Shown piece by piece: positions 37,377-46,652 of a stretch of DNA of 64,000 nt. Where the stretch lies: contig SAQG01000031.1 in NCBI GenBank assembly GCA_004020315.1, forward strand, positions 1 through 64,000, written 5' to 3'. The stretch's first letter is position 1. Each line of letters begins with the position of its first letter. The translations under genes were made by a program, and so were the position numbers. The DNA is from Mesorhizobium sp. GTDB lineage: Bacteria; Pseudomonadota; Alphaproteobacteria; Rhizobiales; Rhizobiaceae. The notes under the pieces were generated by a model. That model did no database searches, had not been told where the DNA came from, and saw only the letters and a list, made by a program, of their open reading frames with translations.

Positions 37377-37994
37377 ATGACCCGTCCCTACGCACCAGGC
37401 TATCGCATCCCGACCGACCTGTTGCTCAAGGCCTACGCCTCGGGCGTCTTTCCGATGGCCGAAAGCGCCACCGATCCCGAAGTGTTCTGGGTTCGGCCGG
37501 AGACGCGCGGCATCATCCCGCTCGATGGATTCCACACGCCCAAAAGCCTGAGGAAGGCGATCCGGAAAAACCTGTTCGACATCCGTTTCGATTTCGACTT
37601 CGAAGCGACCATCGATGGCTGCGCCGAGAGGCGCGAGGAACGCCGGTCGACCTGGATCAACGCTCCGATCCGCGAGGCCTATGTCGAACTCCACCGGATG
37701 GGCCATTGCCATTCAGTCGAAGCCTGGCGCGAGGGTCGGCTGGTTGGCGGGCTCTATGGCGTGTCGCTCGGCCGGGTGTTCTTCGGCGAAAGCATGTTCG
37801 CCAGGGAGACGGACGCGTCGAAGGTCTGCCTGGTGCATCTGGTCGAACGCCTGAGGGAACGGCGCTTTGCGCTGCTCGACACGCAGTTCACCACCGAGCA
37901 CCTCAAACGTTTCGGCGCGATCGACGTGCCAAGGGGCAAATACGAAAAGATGCTGGCTGACGCGCTGAAGGGCGAAGCGGTCTTTTTCCCGTGA
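37377..37994 (+). CDS. aat: Leucyl/phenylalanyl-tRNA-protein transferase
   Basis: A 205-residue GNAT-fold transferase. Signatures are [61 protein letters not shown] and [16 protein letters not shown]. It attaches Leu or Phe to N-terminal Lys or Arg of proteins, making them N-degrons for ClpS/ClpAP. It is placed downstream of accC, a common rhizobial order. Confidence 0.96.
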   Translation: MTRPYAPGYRIPTDLLLKAYASGVFPMAESATDPEVFWVRPETRGIIPLDGFHTPKSLRKAIRKNLFDIRFDFDFEATIDGCAERREERRSTWINAPIREAYVELHRMGHCHSVEAWREGRLVGGLYGVSLGRVFFGESMFARETDASKVCLVHLVERLRERRFALLDTQFTTEHLKRFGAIDVPRGKYEKMLADALKGEAVFFP

Positions 37995-38006
37995 TCTGCG
38001 CCAGGG

Positions 38007-38375
38007 TCAGTCTTTTGCGGCAGGCTCAAGAGGCGTCTGCGCGTGGAACATCATCTTCCAGCCATTGACGCGATGGACATAGCCAGTGCTGACCAGCGCC
38101 GCATAAGGCTCGCCATTCTCGCGAGTGGCATGGGCCTCATAGGTCAGCATGACAATGTCGCTGCCCGGCTCGATGATGCCCTTGAGGTCGATGTCGAGAT
38201 CGCGCCAGCGGTTCGGGTCCGTCGCGGTTTCGGCCAGATCGGCGTTACTCATCGTCTGCGCCATCTGTGGGAAAGCCACCAGGCATTCGGTGTCGGCATT
38301 GGCTTTGAAATAGGCAGCGTCGCCGGTCCAGAACCCTCTTTCGAGATCGAGGAGTTCGTCTTTATTGGCCATCAT
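38007..38375 (-). CDS. NTF2-like protein (DUF4440/SnoaL-like fold)
   Basis: A protein of about 122 residues starting at ATG 38375 with GGAGA upstream. The N-terminal helix (LLDLERGFWTGDAAYFKANA) and the C-terminal sheet (VMLTYEAHATRENGEPYAAL; VNGWKMMFHAQTPL) fit the NTF2-like/DUF4440 cone fold. These small proteins bind small molecules or act as enzymes with no common substrate, so function is unknown. It converges with aat. Confidence 0.72.
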   Translation of the reverse strand: MMANKDELLDLERGFWTGDAAYFKANADTECLVAFPQMAQTMSNADLAETATDPNRWRDLDIDLKGIIEPGSDIVMLTYEAHATRENGEPYAALVSTGYVHRVNGWKMMFHAQTPLEPAAKD

Positions 38376-38479
38376 GGGAACATCTCCGTACCGCCAGCCA
38401 TGACCCAACGCACGGAGAATGAGGCGGTTCCGGAAGGCTCAGTATGTGATCCCCAACAGGAGATCCCGCGCCTGGCGTT

Positions 38480-39046
38480 CTAATTGGATTTAGCAGCGTC
38501 GGGTGCCGGCACTTCCGACTTCTGCTTGCAGCCCTTCAGCCAGACGTCGTAGACGGCGTGCTCGACGGCGTTGAGGCCGGGGCTTTCGGCAAACATCCAG
38601 CCGGTGAAGATGCGGCGGATCTTGCGATCCAGCGTGATCTCGTCGACCTCGACGAAGGAATCGGTCTTCGGCTCTTCGGTTTGCGGCCGCGAATAGCAGA
38701 TGCGCGGCGTCACCTGCAAAGCACCGAACTGCACCGTCTCGTCGATATAGACATCGAAGGTGATGATGCGGCCGGTGATCTTGTCGATGCCGGCGAATTC
38801 GGCGACGGGATTGGTGATGCGTTCCGGCGCTGCCAGTGCCACCGGCGCCTCCGGTGCCGCTGCCGCGCCCGCCCCTGGCTCCACTGGCGCCTCCGGTGCC
38901 GCTGGTGCCCCCGGTTCCACGGGCGCCTCCAGTGCCCACGGTTCCACTGGCGCCTCCAGCGTCTGTGCGGCGGCCGTGCTAAAAGCCGCAAAAGCGGCGG
39001 CGGCCACCGTCAGTCCGCCAATCGAGATTCGGCTGAAAATGCTCAT
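38480..39046 (-). CDS. DUF2155 domain protein with alanine-proline repeats
   Basis: A 188-residue exported protein. The signal peptide is IGGLTVAAAAFAAFSTAAAQ. A low-complexity region (about 30-75) repeats EAPVEPGA and APEAPV units. The DUF2155 domain (about 80-175) has DKITGRIITFDVYIDETVQF, CYSRPQTEEP and FTGWMFAESPGLNAVEHAVYD, with two conserved cysteines. It is widespread in alphaproteobacteria with unknown function, usually next to the NDUFA12 gene as here, and probably periplasmic. Confidence 0.9.
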   Translation of the reverse strand: MSIFSRISIGGLTVAAAAFAAFSTAAAQTLEAPVEPWALEAPVEPGAPAAPEAPVEPGAGAAAAPEAPVALAAPERITNPVAEFAGIDKITGRIITFDVYIDETVQFGALQVTPRICYSRPQTEEPKTDSFVEVDEITLDRKIRRIFTGWMFAESPGLNAVEHAVYDVWLKGCKQKSEVPAPDAAKSN

Positions 39047-39172
39047 GCAAGGGTCCGGTGTTTTGCGCCCGGGGTGATTCTGTCGCGCCCAAGGCTAGTC
39101 GCTGCTGTCAGATCGGCAAGCAGCTAAACGCCAATTGTGGCGATAAAGGACCGATCCGCCCTTAGCGAGCGG

Positions 39173-39571
39173 TTACGACCCCGGCGTCCAGGCGTCGTAA
39201 TCGCCTGTCACCTGCGGGCGGTGCTGATTGGTGAGTATGGAGCCCTTGGGGCGATAGGCGGCGGCACTTCCGGTAAGGTTCGGCTGATGCGGCTTCTGCC
39301 AGTCGCGTGGCTTGTAGTTGTCGCTCGGCGGCGCGACATCGACGCGGTGATGCATCCAGCCATGCCAGCCGGGCGGAATCATCGAGGCTTCCGAATAGTC
39401 GCGATAGATGACCCAGCGGCGGGTGCGGCCTTCCGAATCGACACCACCCTCGTAGTAGACGTTGCCAGCCTCGTCCTGCCCGACTTTCTTGCCATGCCGC
39501 CAGGTGTGGAAGCGCGTGCCCAGCGTCTGGCTGTTCCACCAGGTGAAAAACTGCAGAAGGAAAGTCTTCAT
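39173..39571 (-). CDS. NADH:ubiquinone oxidoreductase subunit NDUFA12
   Basis: A 132-residue homologue of the mitochondrial complex I accessory subunit NDUFA12 (B17.2). Signatures are GTRFHTWRHGKKVGQDEAGN, YYEGG, RRWVIYRDYSEASMIPPGWH and GWMHHRVDVAPPS. Alphaproteobacteria carry it apart from the nuo operon. It stabilises complex I at the inner membrane. It precedes the DUF2155 gene on the same strand. Confidence 0.95.
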   Translation of the reverse strand: MKTFLLQFFTWWNSQTLGTRFHTWRHGKKVGQDEAGNVYYEGGVDSEGRTRRWVIYRDYSEASMIPPGWHGWMHHRVDVAPPSDNYKPRDWQKPHQPNLTGSAAAYRPKGSILTNQHRPQVTGDYDAWTPGS

Positions 39572-39817
39572 CCAAAGCCTCGTGGCAAGTCCTCGCGGCG
39601 GCAGCGGCGGCGCCTGTTTCCTGCTTATGGCGTCAGGCCATCGCTAAGGCAAGGGTTTTGCCGCAAAAGCCGCGCACATGGCCGTCGGAAACCGATGCAA
39701 GCGTGGCAAACCTTTCGCATCTGTCGAGGCATGACTTGCCAAGGCTGCCCCGTCTTTCTAAAGCTCTGCGCGCCCCATGCAGGTACCCAGCCTGATCGAT
39801 GGTTGAGGGAGGTAGAG

Positions 39818-40660
39818 ATGGCTCCAGACGCATCCGACCCTGAGCTGCGGATCAGTGCCAGTTCCATTCGCTTGCGCAAGGGCGGCGTGCCTGTCGTCTG
39901 CCTCACCGCCTATACCTACCCCGTCGCTCGCCTGCTCGATGATCATGTCGACCTGCTTCTGGTCGGCGACAGCGTCGCCATGGTTCTCCATGGCCATAAG
40001 ACCACGCTCGGCGCCTCGCTGGAGATGATGATCGCGCATGGACAAGCGGTGATGCGAGGTTCGACCAGGGCCTGCGTAGTGGTCGACATGCCGGCCGGAA
40101 GCTATGAGGGTTCGGCGGCGCAGGCCGTCGCCTCGGCGCAGCGGATCGTCGGCGAAACCGGTTGCCAGGCGGTCAAGCTGGAGGGCGGCGTCACAGTTGC
40201 CCGGCAGATCGCGGCGATCGTCGCTGCCGGCATTCCGGTCATGGGACATATCGGCTTGCAGCCGCAATCGGTGGAAAGCGACGGCGGCTACAGGATCAAA
40301 GGCCGGACCGAGGAGAATGTGGCGGCCCTTTATCGCGATGCCGGCGCGGTCGAAAAGGCCGGCGCGTTTTCGGTGGTCATCGAAGGTACCGTCGAGACCG
40401 TCGCCGCCGACCTCACCCGGCACATTTCCATTCCAACCATCGGCATCGGCGCCAGCGGCGACTGCGACGGCCAGATCCTGGTCATCGACGACATGGTCGG
40501 CCTGACTGTCGACCGGGTGCCGAAATTCGTCAAGCAATATGCCGACCTGCGCAGCGTCATATCGCAGGCGGCGGCCAGCTATGCGGCGGAGGTGCGAAGC
40601 CGGACATTCCCCGGCCCGGGCCACGTCTTTTCGGCCGCAGCCGACAAGAGCGAAGCATGA
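39818..40660 (+). CDS. panB: 3-methyl-2-oxobutanoate hydroxymethyltransferase
   Basis: A 280-residue TIM-barrel enzyme of pantothenate synthesis. VVCLTAYTYPVARLLDDHVD, LLVGDSVAMVLHG (Mg-binding Asp), VVDMPAGSYEGSA, VKLEGG and MGHIGLQPQS are family signatures. It transfers a hydroxymethyl group from methylene-tetrahydrofolate. ATG 39818 is preceded by GAGGGAGGTAG, a strong site. It overlaps panC by four bases (ATGA). Confidence 0.97.
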   Translation: MAPDASDPELRISASSIRLRKGGVPVVCLTAYTYPVARLLDDHVDLLLVGDSVAMVLHGHKTTLGASLEMMIAHGQAVMRGSTRACVVVDMPAGSYEGSAAQAVASAQRIVGETGCQAVKLEGGVTVARQIAAIVAAGIPVMGHIGLQPQSVESDGGYRIKGRTEENVAALYRDAGAVEKAGAFSVVIEGTVETVAADLTRHISIPTIGIGASGDCDGQILVIDDMVGLTVDRVPKFVKQYADLRSVISQAAASYAAEVRSRTFPGPGHVFSAAADKSEA

Positions 40661-41550
40661 GCCGGCCCCTCGTCGTCGACAGCGTCGCCGCCCTTCGCAC
40701 GCAAATCCGTGACTGGCGCCGCCAAGGCCTCAGCCTTGCCATGGTGCCGACCATGGGTGCGCTGCATGACGGCCATATCTCGCTGATCACGATCGCGCTG
40801 GAAAAGGCCGATCGCTGCATTGTCTCGATCTTCGTCAACCCGACGCAGTTCGCGCCGAGCGAAGACCTCGACAAATATCCACGCCAGCTCGCCCAAGATC
40901 TCGACCGGCTGGCCGATGCCGGCGCACAGCTCGCCTTCACCCCTGGTGTGGCGGAGATGTACCCGGCCGGCTTCGCCACAAGAATCTCGGTCGGCGGGCC
41001 AGCCGCCGGACTGGAATCGGATTTCCGGCCGACCTTCTTCGACGGCGTCGCGACCGTCGTGGCAAAGCTCTTCCTGCAGGCATCGCCCGACTACGCGGTC
41101 TTTGGCGAAAAGGACTACCAGCAGCTTTGCGTCGTCAGGCAGCTCTGCCGTGACCTCGATCTGCCGGTGGACATCATCGGCGCGCCAACAGTACGCGACG
41201 CGCATGGCCTCGCCATGTCGTCACGCAACGCCTATCTGGCCGATGCCGAGCTCGAGGTGGCGCGCCAGCTCAACGCCATCTTGCGCCGGACTGCGGCAGC
41301 ACTAGCGGCAGGCGCGGATGAAGACAGCGCGACCGCCGAGGCCAGCCGCGCGCTCGTCAAGGCCGGCTTCGACAAAGTCGACTACGTCGCGGCGCGCGAG
41401 AGCCTGACGCTCGCCCCGTGGCGGCGAGACCGTGACGGACGCCTGCTCGCAGCCGCCTGGCTGGGCAAGACCAGGCTCATCGACAATGTGGAAGTTCCCT
41501 CCGCCTTGGCCGATCAGGCGACCTTGAGATCCTTCATCGCCTTCTCGTAG
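40657..41550 (+). CDS. panC: Pantothenate synthetase
   Basis: A 297-residue ligase joining pantoate and beta-alanine. VPTMGALHDGHISLI holds the HIGH-like nucleotide motif, SIFVNPTQFAPSEDLDKYPR, FGEKDYQQL and DAHGLAMSSRNAYL (KMSKS-like) follow. It starts inside the panB stop. The conserved domain ends at about residue 280 (RLIDNVEV); the last 17 residues (PSALADQATLRSFIAFS) are read from the antisense of the convergent phasin gene end, a 37-base overlap. Confidence 0.96.
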   Translation: MSRPLVVDSVAALRTQIRDWRRQGLSLAMVPTMGALHDGHISLITIALEKADRCIVSIFVNPTQFAPSEDLDKYPRQLAQDLDRLADAGAQLAFTPGVAEMYPAGFATRISVGGPAAGLESDFRPTFFDGVATVVAKLFLQASPDYAVFGEKDYQQLCVVRQLCRDLDLPVDIIGAPTVRDAHGLAMSSRNAYLADAELEVARQLNAILRRTAAALAAGADEDSATAEASRALVKAGFDKVDYVAARESLTLAPWRRDRDGRLLAAAWLGKTRLIDNVEVPSALADQATLRSFIAFS

Positions 41551-41966
41551 ACATCCTTGATCGGCTTGGATACGTCTTCGGCGGCTTTCGTCGCCGCCGC
41601 CTGAAACTCCTTGCCCTGCTCGACGGTCTTTTCCACCTGCTTGCGCAAGAAGGCGGTCTGCAGTTCGATGAACTCGGAGGGCGATTTCACGGCAACCAGG
41701 GCTTCGAGGTGAGAAAAGCTGGCCTCAACATTTGCGCGCAGCGCGGCGATCGTCTTCAGCGACAGCTCATTGCTAGCGGTCTTGGCTGTTTCGAAGGATG
41801 ACTTGAGAGCCTTCTGGGTCGCGTCGGCGCCGGTCGCCAATTTCGATAACGCTTCTGTCGACTGCTCGACGCCCTTTTCGGCGACAGCGCGGAACTGATC
41901 GGTTACCTCGGTCGCGACATCTGCGTTCTCGATGATTTCAGCAGTTTTATCAGCGGTCTTGGTCAT
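41514..41966 (-). CDS. Phasin-family protein
   Basis: A 150-residue helical protein starting MTKTADKTAEIIENADVATE. Long amphipathic helices (VTDQFRAVAEKGVEQSTEAL; FIELQTAFLRKQVEKTVEQG) match the phasin domain, which coats polyhydroxyalkanoate granules. Start ATG 41966 has AGGATGG upstream; the ATG at 41975 is too close to that site. Its 3' end overlaps panC by 37 bases on the other strand. Rhizobia make PHB, so the role fits, but phasin-fold proteins can be general stress proteins. Confidence 0.85.
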   Translation of the reverse strand: MTKTADKTAEIIENADVATEVTDQFRAVAEKGVEQSTEALSKLATGADATQKALKSSFETAKTASNELSLKTIAALRANVEASFSHLEALVAVKSPSEFIELQTAFLRKQVEKTVEQGKEFQAAATKAAEDVSKPIKDVYEKAMKDLKVA

Positions 41967-42083
41967 AGTTTCCATCCTTTGCGGTGGGCGACCTTGTAGG
42001 AAAGCCGTCTCGTTCATCAGGACCCTGACGTTACGGCATTTGCATTGCATTGCAATATTTTTGTGCGTCGCAGCATGCCTTTT

Positions 42084-42308
42084 TTACCTCAGCGTTAGCC
42101 ACTGCTGAATCTTGCCCGCGGGCGTGCTTTGCGGACGCCAGCTGAGAAAGTAATTCAGGCAAGAATTGCAGAACAGTGGCCCCGCTTCAAACACGCCGTC
42201 CGATACATGGTTCGGCCCGGCGATGTGGAGGCCATGAGCCCCCTGACAGATGCCGCGGCGAAATACCGGGCGTGACACCGTGCCTCGCTTTTCCGGAACA
42301 AGATGCAT
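42084..42308 (-). CDS. Small cysteine/histidine-containing hypothetical protein
   Basis: A 74-residue frame beginning MHLVPEKRGTVSRPVF at ATG 42308, with GGGA eight bases upstream. The middle (CQGAHGLHIAGPNHVSDGVF, then EAGPLFCNSCLNYFLSW) has spaced Cys and His residues that could bind a metal such as zinc. I recognise no family. It is divergent from the glycosyltransferase gene and does not overlap its likely start at 42403. Supported by composition and ribosome site only. Confidence 0.42.
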   Translation of the reverse strand: MHLVPEKRGTVSRPVFRRGICQGAHGLHIAGPNHVSDGVFEAGPLFCNSCLNYFLSWRPQSTPAGKIQQWLTLR

Positions 42309-42402
42309 GACTGATTCCCAAAATCCGGAGCACCAGGCCGGCTCCGTTACAATTCGGCCAAAATCATGGTGCGGTCCTGCGCGCTCCAGGAGCGCAGCAT
42401 CA

Positions 42403-43845
42403 ATGCTCGGCTGGAAAGACAACGATTTCTGGCGCGGATCCCCAATCTTGAAACCGGCACATGTCGAGCGGCTGCTCCCCTATCTGTTCCTGCTTGCATT
42501 GATCTGCATCGCCGTCGTCTTCCGGCCGCTCCTGCCTGTCGATGAAACGCGATATCTCAGCGTCACCTGGGAGATGTATCAGAGCGGGCAGATCTTCGTT
42601 CCGACGATGAATTTCGCGCCCTATCTACAAAAGCCGCCGCTGCTGTTCTGGCTTATCGATCTGGCCTGGGAGATTTTCGGCGCAAGCCGGATTGCCGCGA
42701 TGCTCGTCATCTTCGCCGCGTCGTCACTCGTCATCTGGCTGACGACGCGTCTGGCAAAAACCCTCTTTCCCGGTCGCGACGACATCGCAAGCCGTATCCC
42801 CTGGCTCGTTGCCGGAAGCACAGTCTTCGTCATTTATTCGACGCTGATCCTGTTCGACATGCTGCTGACGGTCTTCGTGCTCGCCGCGCTTTTGTCGTTA
42901 CTTGCCTTTGCCAGGAGCGGCAACCGCTGGCACGCCGTGCTGGCGGGCCTGTTCATCGGACTGGGTGTTTTGACGAAAGGTCCAGTGGTGCTCATCCACG
43001 TCGGCGCCCCCGTCCTGCTCTATCCGCTCTGGCGCGATCGGCAGGCCGGGCTGACGACGCCGAAATTCTTCGCCGGGGCAGGTCTGGCAATTCTCGCTGC
43101 ATTGGTCCCGGTGGCGATCTGGCTGGTGCCGGCGACCATCCAGACGAAAGGCAACTTCATCTACGACCTTGTCTGGGACCAGTCGGCAGGGCGTGTCACT
43201 GGCAAGCTGCACAACTCCCACGGCCGGCCGTTCTATTTCTATGTCGTGCTGTTGCCGATCATGCTTATACCGTGGATCTTTATACCCGAAGTGTGGCGGC
43301 TGAAGCTGGGCGCCCGGATACGTGGCCTGATCGACGCGAGATCGCCGGACCTGCGCGCGCTGCGCCTGCTGTCGTTCTCGTTCGTCGCGGTTTTACTGGC
43401 TTTCAGCGCGATATCCGGCAAGCAGCCTCACTATGTGGTGCCGATGCTGCCATTTGCGACCATCCTGTTCGGGTATTTCATGGCGGAGATTCCCATCGCG
43501 AAGCTCAGAAACTCGGCCTTCGTCCTGCTCGCCATTTTCGGCATCGGTCATGCCGCAGCATCAGCGACCGCTTTCAAACGCGAAGATCTCATGCCGCTGG
43601 CCAACTTCATCGAGGAGCGAAAGAATGCGGACTGGGCTGTCGCCTTCGACTATCAGGACGAGGTCGGTTTCCTTGCCCGATTGCAAAAGCCGATCGAAAG
43701 CACCGACAATCCCGAGGAATGGCTTCGATTGCATCCTGGCGGCTATGTCATCGACAAATCCAAGGAAGCTGGGACGTCGGAGCAAATCGCTTTCCGCCTT
43801 CAGGTCGAGCGAGGCTTTCTTGTCGTCCTCACGGGACAACATTGA
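42403..43845 (+). CDS. ArnT-like glycosyltransferase, GT83/PMT family
   Basis: An integral membrane protein of about 480 residues with roughly ten helices. The N-terminal VDETRYLSVTWEMYQSGQIF carries the acidic DE motif of GT-C enzymes; FAPYLQKPPLLFWLIDLAWE and GVLTKGPVVLI are also typical. ArnT-type enzymes move lipid-linked sugars onto lipid A or other envelope acceptors in the periplasm. The acceptor here is unknown. Start is uncertain: ATG 42403 (MLGWKDNDFW) sits just before the first helix; an ATG at 42307 is possible. Confidence 0.85.
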   Translation: MLGWKDNDFWRGSPILKPAHVERLLPYLFLLALICIAVVFRPLLPVDETRYLSVTWEMYQSGQIFVPTMNFAPYLQKPPLLFWLIDLAWEIFGASRIAAMLVIFAASSLVIWLTTRLAKTLFPGRDDIASRIPWLVAGSTVFVIYSTLILFDMLLTVFVLAALLSLLAFARSGNRWHAVLAGLFIGLGVLTKGPVVLIHVGAPVLLYPLWRDRQAGLTTPKFFAGAGLAILAALVPVAIWLVPATIQTKGNFIYDLVWDQSAGRVTGKLHNSHGRPFYFYVVLLPIMLIPWIFIPEVWRLKLGARIRGLIDARSPDLRALRLLSFSFVAVLLAFSAISGKQPHYVVPMLPFATILFGYFMAEIPIAKLRNSAFVLLAIFGIGHAAASATAFKREDLMPLANFIEERKNADWAVAFDYQDEVGFLARLQKPIESTDNPEEWLRLHPGGYVIDKSKEAGTSEQIAFRLQVERGFLVVLTGQH

Positions 43846-43920
43846 CGGCGTGGCTGCCCGCAACCGACCGGCGCAGCCCGTAAAAACGCAACTGACCGCG
43901 ACGTGTCAGGGCAGACAAAT

Positions 43921-44412
43921 CTAGCCGATCGCCTTCTCGAAAATCAGCGCCGGCAGCCCGGAGCCACCGCCACAGTCGGCGGTGTTGCCGGCGGCCAAAA
44001 AGCCTTTCGAGCGATAGAAGGCGACGGCCGTAGCGTTTGCCTCTTCCACTTCGACACGCAGCGTCCGCGCCTCCGGAAAGCTGGCCTCGACCTCTTCCAG
44101 CAACGCCTGGCCGATCCCTTGTCTCTGGCAGGCCGGGTGCACGTAAAGCTGGTTCAGCATGACGATCTTCGCATCCGTGGTGGCTGCGGCGAAAGCCATG
44201 CCCCCGATGCGCTTGCCGTCGTCCGCGATCAGGAATTCGGAATTCGGCCGTGCCAGCCGCGCCTTGAGCGAGGCGATCGAATGCCATTCATCAGTGATCT
44301 CGGTGACTTTGGCAGCACCATAGATGCTGTCGTAGGTGGCGTGCCACGTTTCGACCAGCAGCGCGCGGACCGCCGCAAGATCGCGCTCGCCAGCGGTGCG
44401 AACGAACATCAT
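43921..44412 (-). CDS. GNAT-family N-acetyltransferase
   Basis: A 163-residue acetyltransferase. The acetyl-CoA loop is QRQGIGQALLEEV, preceded by MLNQLYVHPACQ and followed by VEEANATAVAFYRSKGF, the four GNAT motifs in order. Substrate unknown. It starts one base from the gatB stop, on the same strand, so it is probably transcribed with gatB. Confidence 0.92.
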   Translation of the reverse strand: MMFVRTAGERDLAAVRALLVETWHATYDSIYGAAKVTEITDEWHSIASLKARLARPNSEFLIADDGKRIGGMAFAAATTDAKIVMLNQLYVHPACQRQGIGQALLEEVEASFPEARTLRVEVEEANATAVAFYRSKGFLAAGNTADCGGGSGLPALIFEKAIG

Positions 44413-44413
44413 T

Positions 44414-45913
44414 CTATTCGATCCCGAGCTTGGCCTTGACGAGATCGTTGACCGCTTGCGGGTTGGCCTTGCCGCCTGTCGCCTTCATCACCTGGCCGAC
44501 GAACCAGCCGGCCATGCTCGGCTTGGCGCGCGCCTGCTCGACCTTGTCCGGATTGGCTGATACCACCTCATCGACCGCCTTTTCGATGGCGCCGGTGTCG
44601 GTGACCTGTTTCATGCCGCGGCTTTCGACCAGCTGGCGCGGATCGCCGCCTTCGTTCCAGACGATCTCGAACAGATCCTTGGCAATCTTGCCGGAGATGG
44701 TGCCTTCCTTGATCAGGTCGATGACCGCGCCAAGCTGATCGGGCGAAACCGGAGCAGTTTCAATACCCTTGCCGGCTCTGTTCAACGCACCCAGCAGATC
44801 GTTGATGACCCAGTTGGCGGCAAGCTTGCCATCGCGACCAGCGGCCACCTTCTCGAAATAGTCGGCGACCGCCTTTTCCGACACCAGGATCGAGGCGTCG
44901 TAGGTCGACAGGCCAAGCGAGGAGATCAGCCGCGCCTTCTTGGCATCGGGCAGTTCAGGCAGATCCTTTGCCAGCGCATCGACATAGGCCTGGTCGAATT
45001 CCAGCGGCAGAAGGTCGGGATCCGGAAAATAGCGGTAGTCGTGCGCTTCTTCCTTGGAACGCATCGAGCGCGTCTCGCCCTTGTTGGGGTCGAACAGCCG
45101 CGTTTCCTGGTCGATCTTGCCGCCGTCCTCCAGGATGGCGATCTGGCGGCGCGCCTCGTAGTCGATGGCCTGGCCGATGAAGCGGATCGAGTTGACGTTC
45201 TTGATCTCGCAGCGCGTGCCGAATTCGCCGCCGGGCTTGCGCACCGAGACGTTGACGTCGGCGCGCAGCGAGCCCTCGTCCATATTGCCGTCGCAAGTGC
45301 CGAGATAGCGCACGATGGTGCGCAGCTTGGTGACATAGGCCTTGGCTTCGTCGGCGGAGCGCATGTCGGGCTTGGAGACGATCTCCATCAACGCCACGCC
45401 GGAGCGGTTGAGGTCGACATAGGACATCGTCGCATGCTGGTCGTGCATCGACTTGCCGGCATCCTGCTCCAGATGCAGGCGCTCGATGCCGACCTCGATA
45501 TCCTCGAACTCGCCCTGCCGGTCCGGCCCGACCGAGACGATCACCTTGCCCTCGCCGACGATCGGCTGCTTGAACTGCGAGATCTGGTAGCCCTGCGGCA
45601 GATCGGGATAAAAATAGTTCTTCCGGTCGAAGACCGACTTGTGGTTGATCTCGGCCTTCAGCCCGAGGCCGGTGCGGATCGCCTGCTTGACGCATTCCTC
45701 GTTGATGACCGGCAGCATGCCCGGCATCGCCGCATCGACGAGGCTGACATTGGCGTTTGGCGGCGCGCCGAAAGCCGTCGAGGCGGCGGAGAACAGCTTA
45801 GCTTGCGAGGTCACCTGCGCGTGAACCTCGAGACCGATGATGATTTCCCAATCGCCGGTGGCACCTGATATCAGGCGCTTGGCGTCGGGTGTGCGGGTAT
45901 CGATAAGGGTCAT
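44414..45913 (-). CDS. gatB: Aspartyl/glutamyl-tRNA amidotransferase subunit B
   Basis: A 499-residue subunit of Gat[22 protein letters not shown] and [20 protein letters not shown] are signatures, with the kinase-like domain including [20 protein letters not shown] and the C-terminal YqeY-like tail ([20 protein letters not shown]). It phosphorylates and amidates Glu-tRNA(Gln) and Asp-tRNA(Asn). Start ATG 45913 gives [14 protein letters not shown]; a longer frame exists upstream but has less support. Confidence 0.96.
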   Translation of the reverse strand: MTLIDTRTPDAKRLISGATGDWEIIIGLEVHAQVTSQAKLFSAASTAFGAPPNANVSLVDAAMPGMLPVINEECVKQAIRTGLGLKAEINHKSVFDRKNYFYPDLPQGYQISQFKQPIVGEGKVIVSVGPDRQGEFEDIEVGIERLHLEQDAGKSMHDQHATMSYVDLNRSGVALMEIVSKPDMRSADEAKAYVTKLRTIVRYLGTCDGNMDEGSLRADVNVSVRKPGGEFGTRCEIKNVNSIRFIGQAIDYEARRQIAILEDGGKIDQETRLFDPNKGETRSMRSKEEAHDYRYFPDPDLLPLEFDQAYVDALAKDLPELPDAKKARLISSLGLSTYDASILVSEKAVADYFEKVAAGRDGKLAANWVINDLLGALNRAGKGIETAPVSPDQLGAVIDLIKEGTISGKIAKDLFEIVWNEGGDPRQLVESRGMKQVTDTGAIEKAVDEVVSANPDKVEQARAKPSMAGWFVGQVMKATGGKANPQAVNDLVKAKLGIE

Positions 45914-46077
45914 AAGGGCCTGCGAGTTATCGGTGACGCAATTCAATTCTCAACGTGAATTCCGTCACGTCGGACGTGAAAGTCACTCGCTAGTGCAAAC
46001 CACAAAAAGAGACAAGCGCAAAGCCGAAGCTGGCGCTTTCACGTCGAATCCCGCCGGCCGACCGAAGAAAGAAGCCG

Positions 46078-46509
46078 TCAGGCCGTCGCGATATAAGCCC
46101 TGATCTCCGCGGCCTCGCGCTCGACATCCTCGATGCGCCGCTTGACCACGTCGCCTATCGACACGATGCCGTCGAGCAGGCCGTCCTTTTCCACCGGCAG
46201 ATGGCGGAAGCGGCCACTGGTCATGATCTCCATGACCTCGTTGACGGTGTGGTTCTCATTGCAGATCTTCACCTTGGGCGTCATCGCCGAACGCACCGCG
46301 ATATCCAATGCGGCGGCTCCTTCCCTGGCGAGGACCCGCACGACGTCGCGCTCGGAAAGAATGCCGACGATCTTGTGATCGCCATTGGTGATGACCAGTG
46401 CGCCGATCCTGTGTTCGGCCAGGATGCGAATGGCCTCGCTCAGCTTTTCGTTCGGCCCGAGCGTCAGCACGTCGTGGCCCTTCTGCTCGAGAATTGCCTT
46501 AACAGTCAT
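46078..46509 (-). CDS. CBS-domain protein
   Basis: A 143-residue protein of two CBS motifs (about 5-60: LTLGPNEKLSEAIRILAEHR then VGILSERDVVRVLA; about 75-130: NHTVNEVMEIMTSGRFRHLP then GIVSIGDVVKRRI). CBS pairs bind adenosine nucleotides and regulate partners. No partner is encoded in the gene. The family is common in alphaproteobacteria as stand-alone proteins. Confidence 0.92.
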   Translation of the reverse strand: MTVKAILEQKGHDVLTLGPNEKLSEAIRILAEHRIGALVITNGDHKIVGILSERDVVRVLAREGAAALDIAVRSAMTPKVKICNENHTVNEVMEIMTSGRFRHLPVEKDGLLDGIVSIGDVVKRRIEDVEREAAEIRAYIATA

Positions 46510-46622
46510 TGGCGTCCTCCTCAGTTTTACTTGCCGGTTCCTGCCCTGACCGGCTTTCCCTAGTGTTGAACATCGTGCGCCGCGATCGTTTGCTTTTCAA
46601 GTGCGGCGTCTTAATGCGCGTC

Positions 46623-46646
46623 GCATGTCGTTGTCCCAAAACCGCT
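46623..46646. repeat. Second copy of the dispersed palindromic motif
   Basis: GCATGTCGTTGTCCCAAAAC followed by CGCT matches the left end at 20373-20395 with one substitution and one extra A. Here the right half is not clear, so it may be a truncated copy. It lies between the CBS and rhomboid genes. Confidence 0.45.
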
Positions 46647-46652
46647 CATGCT

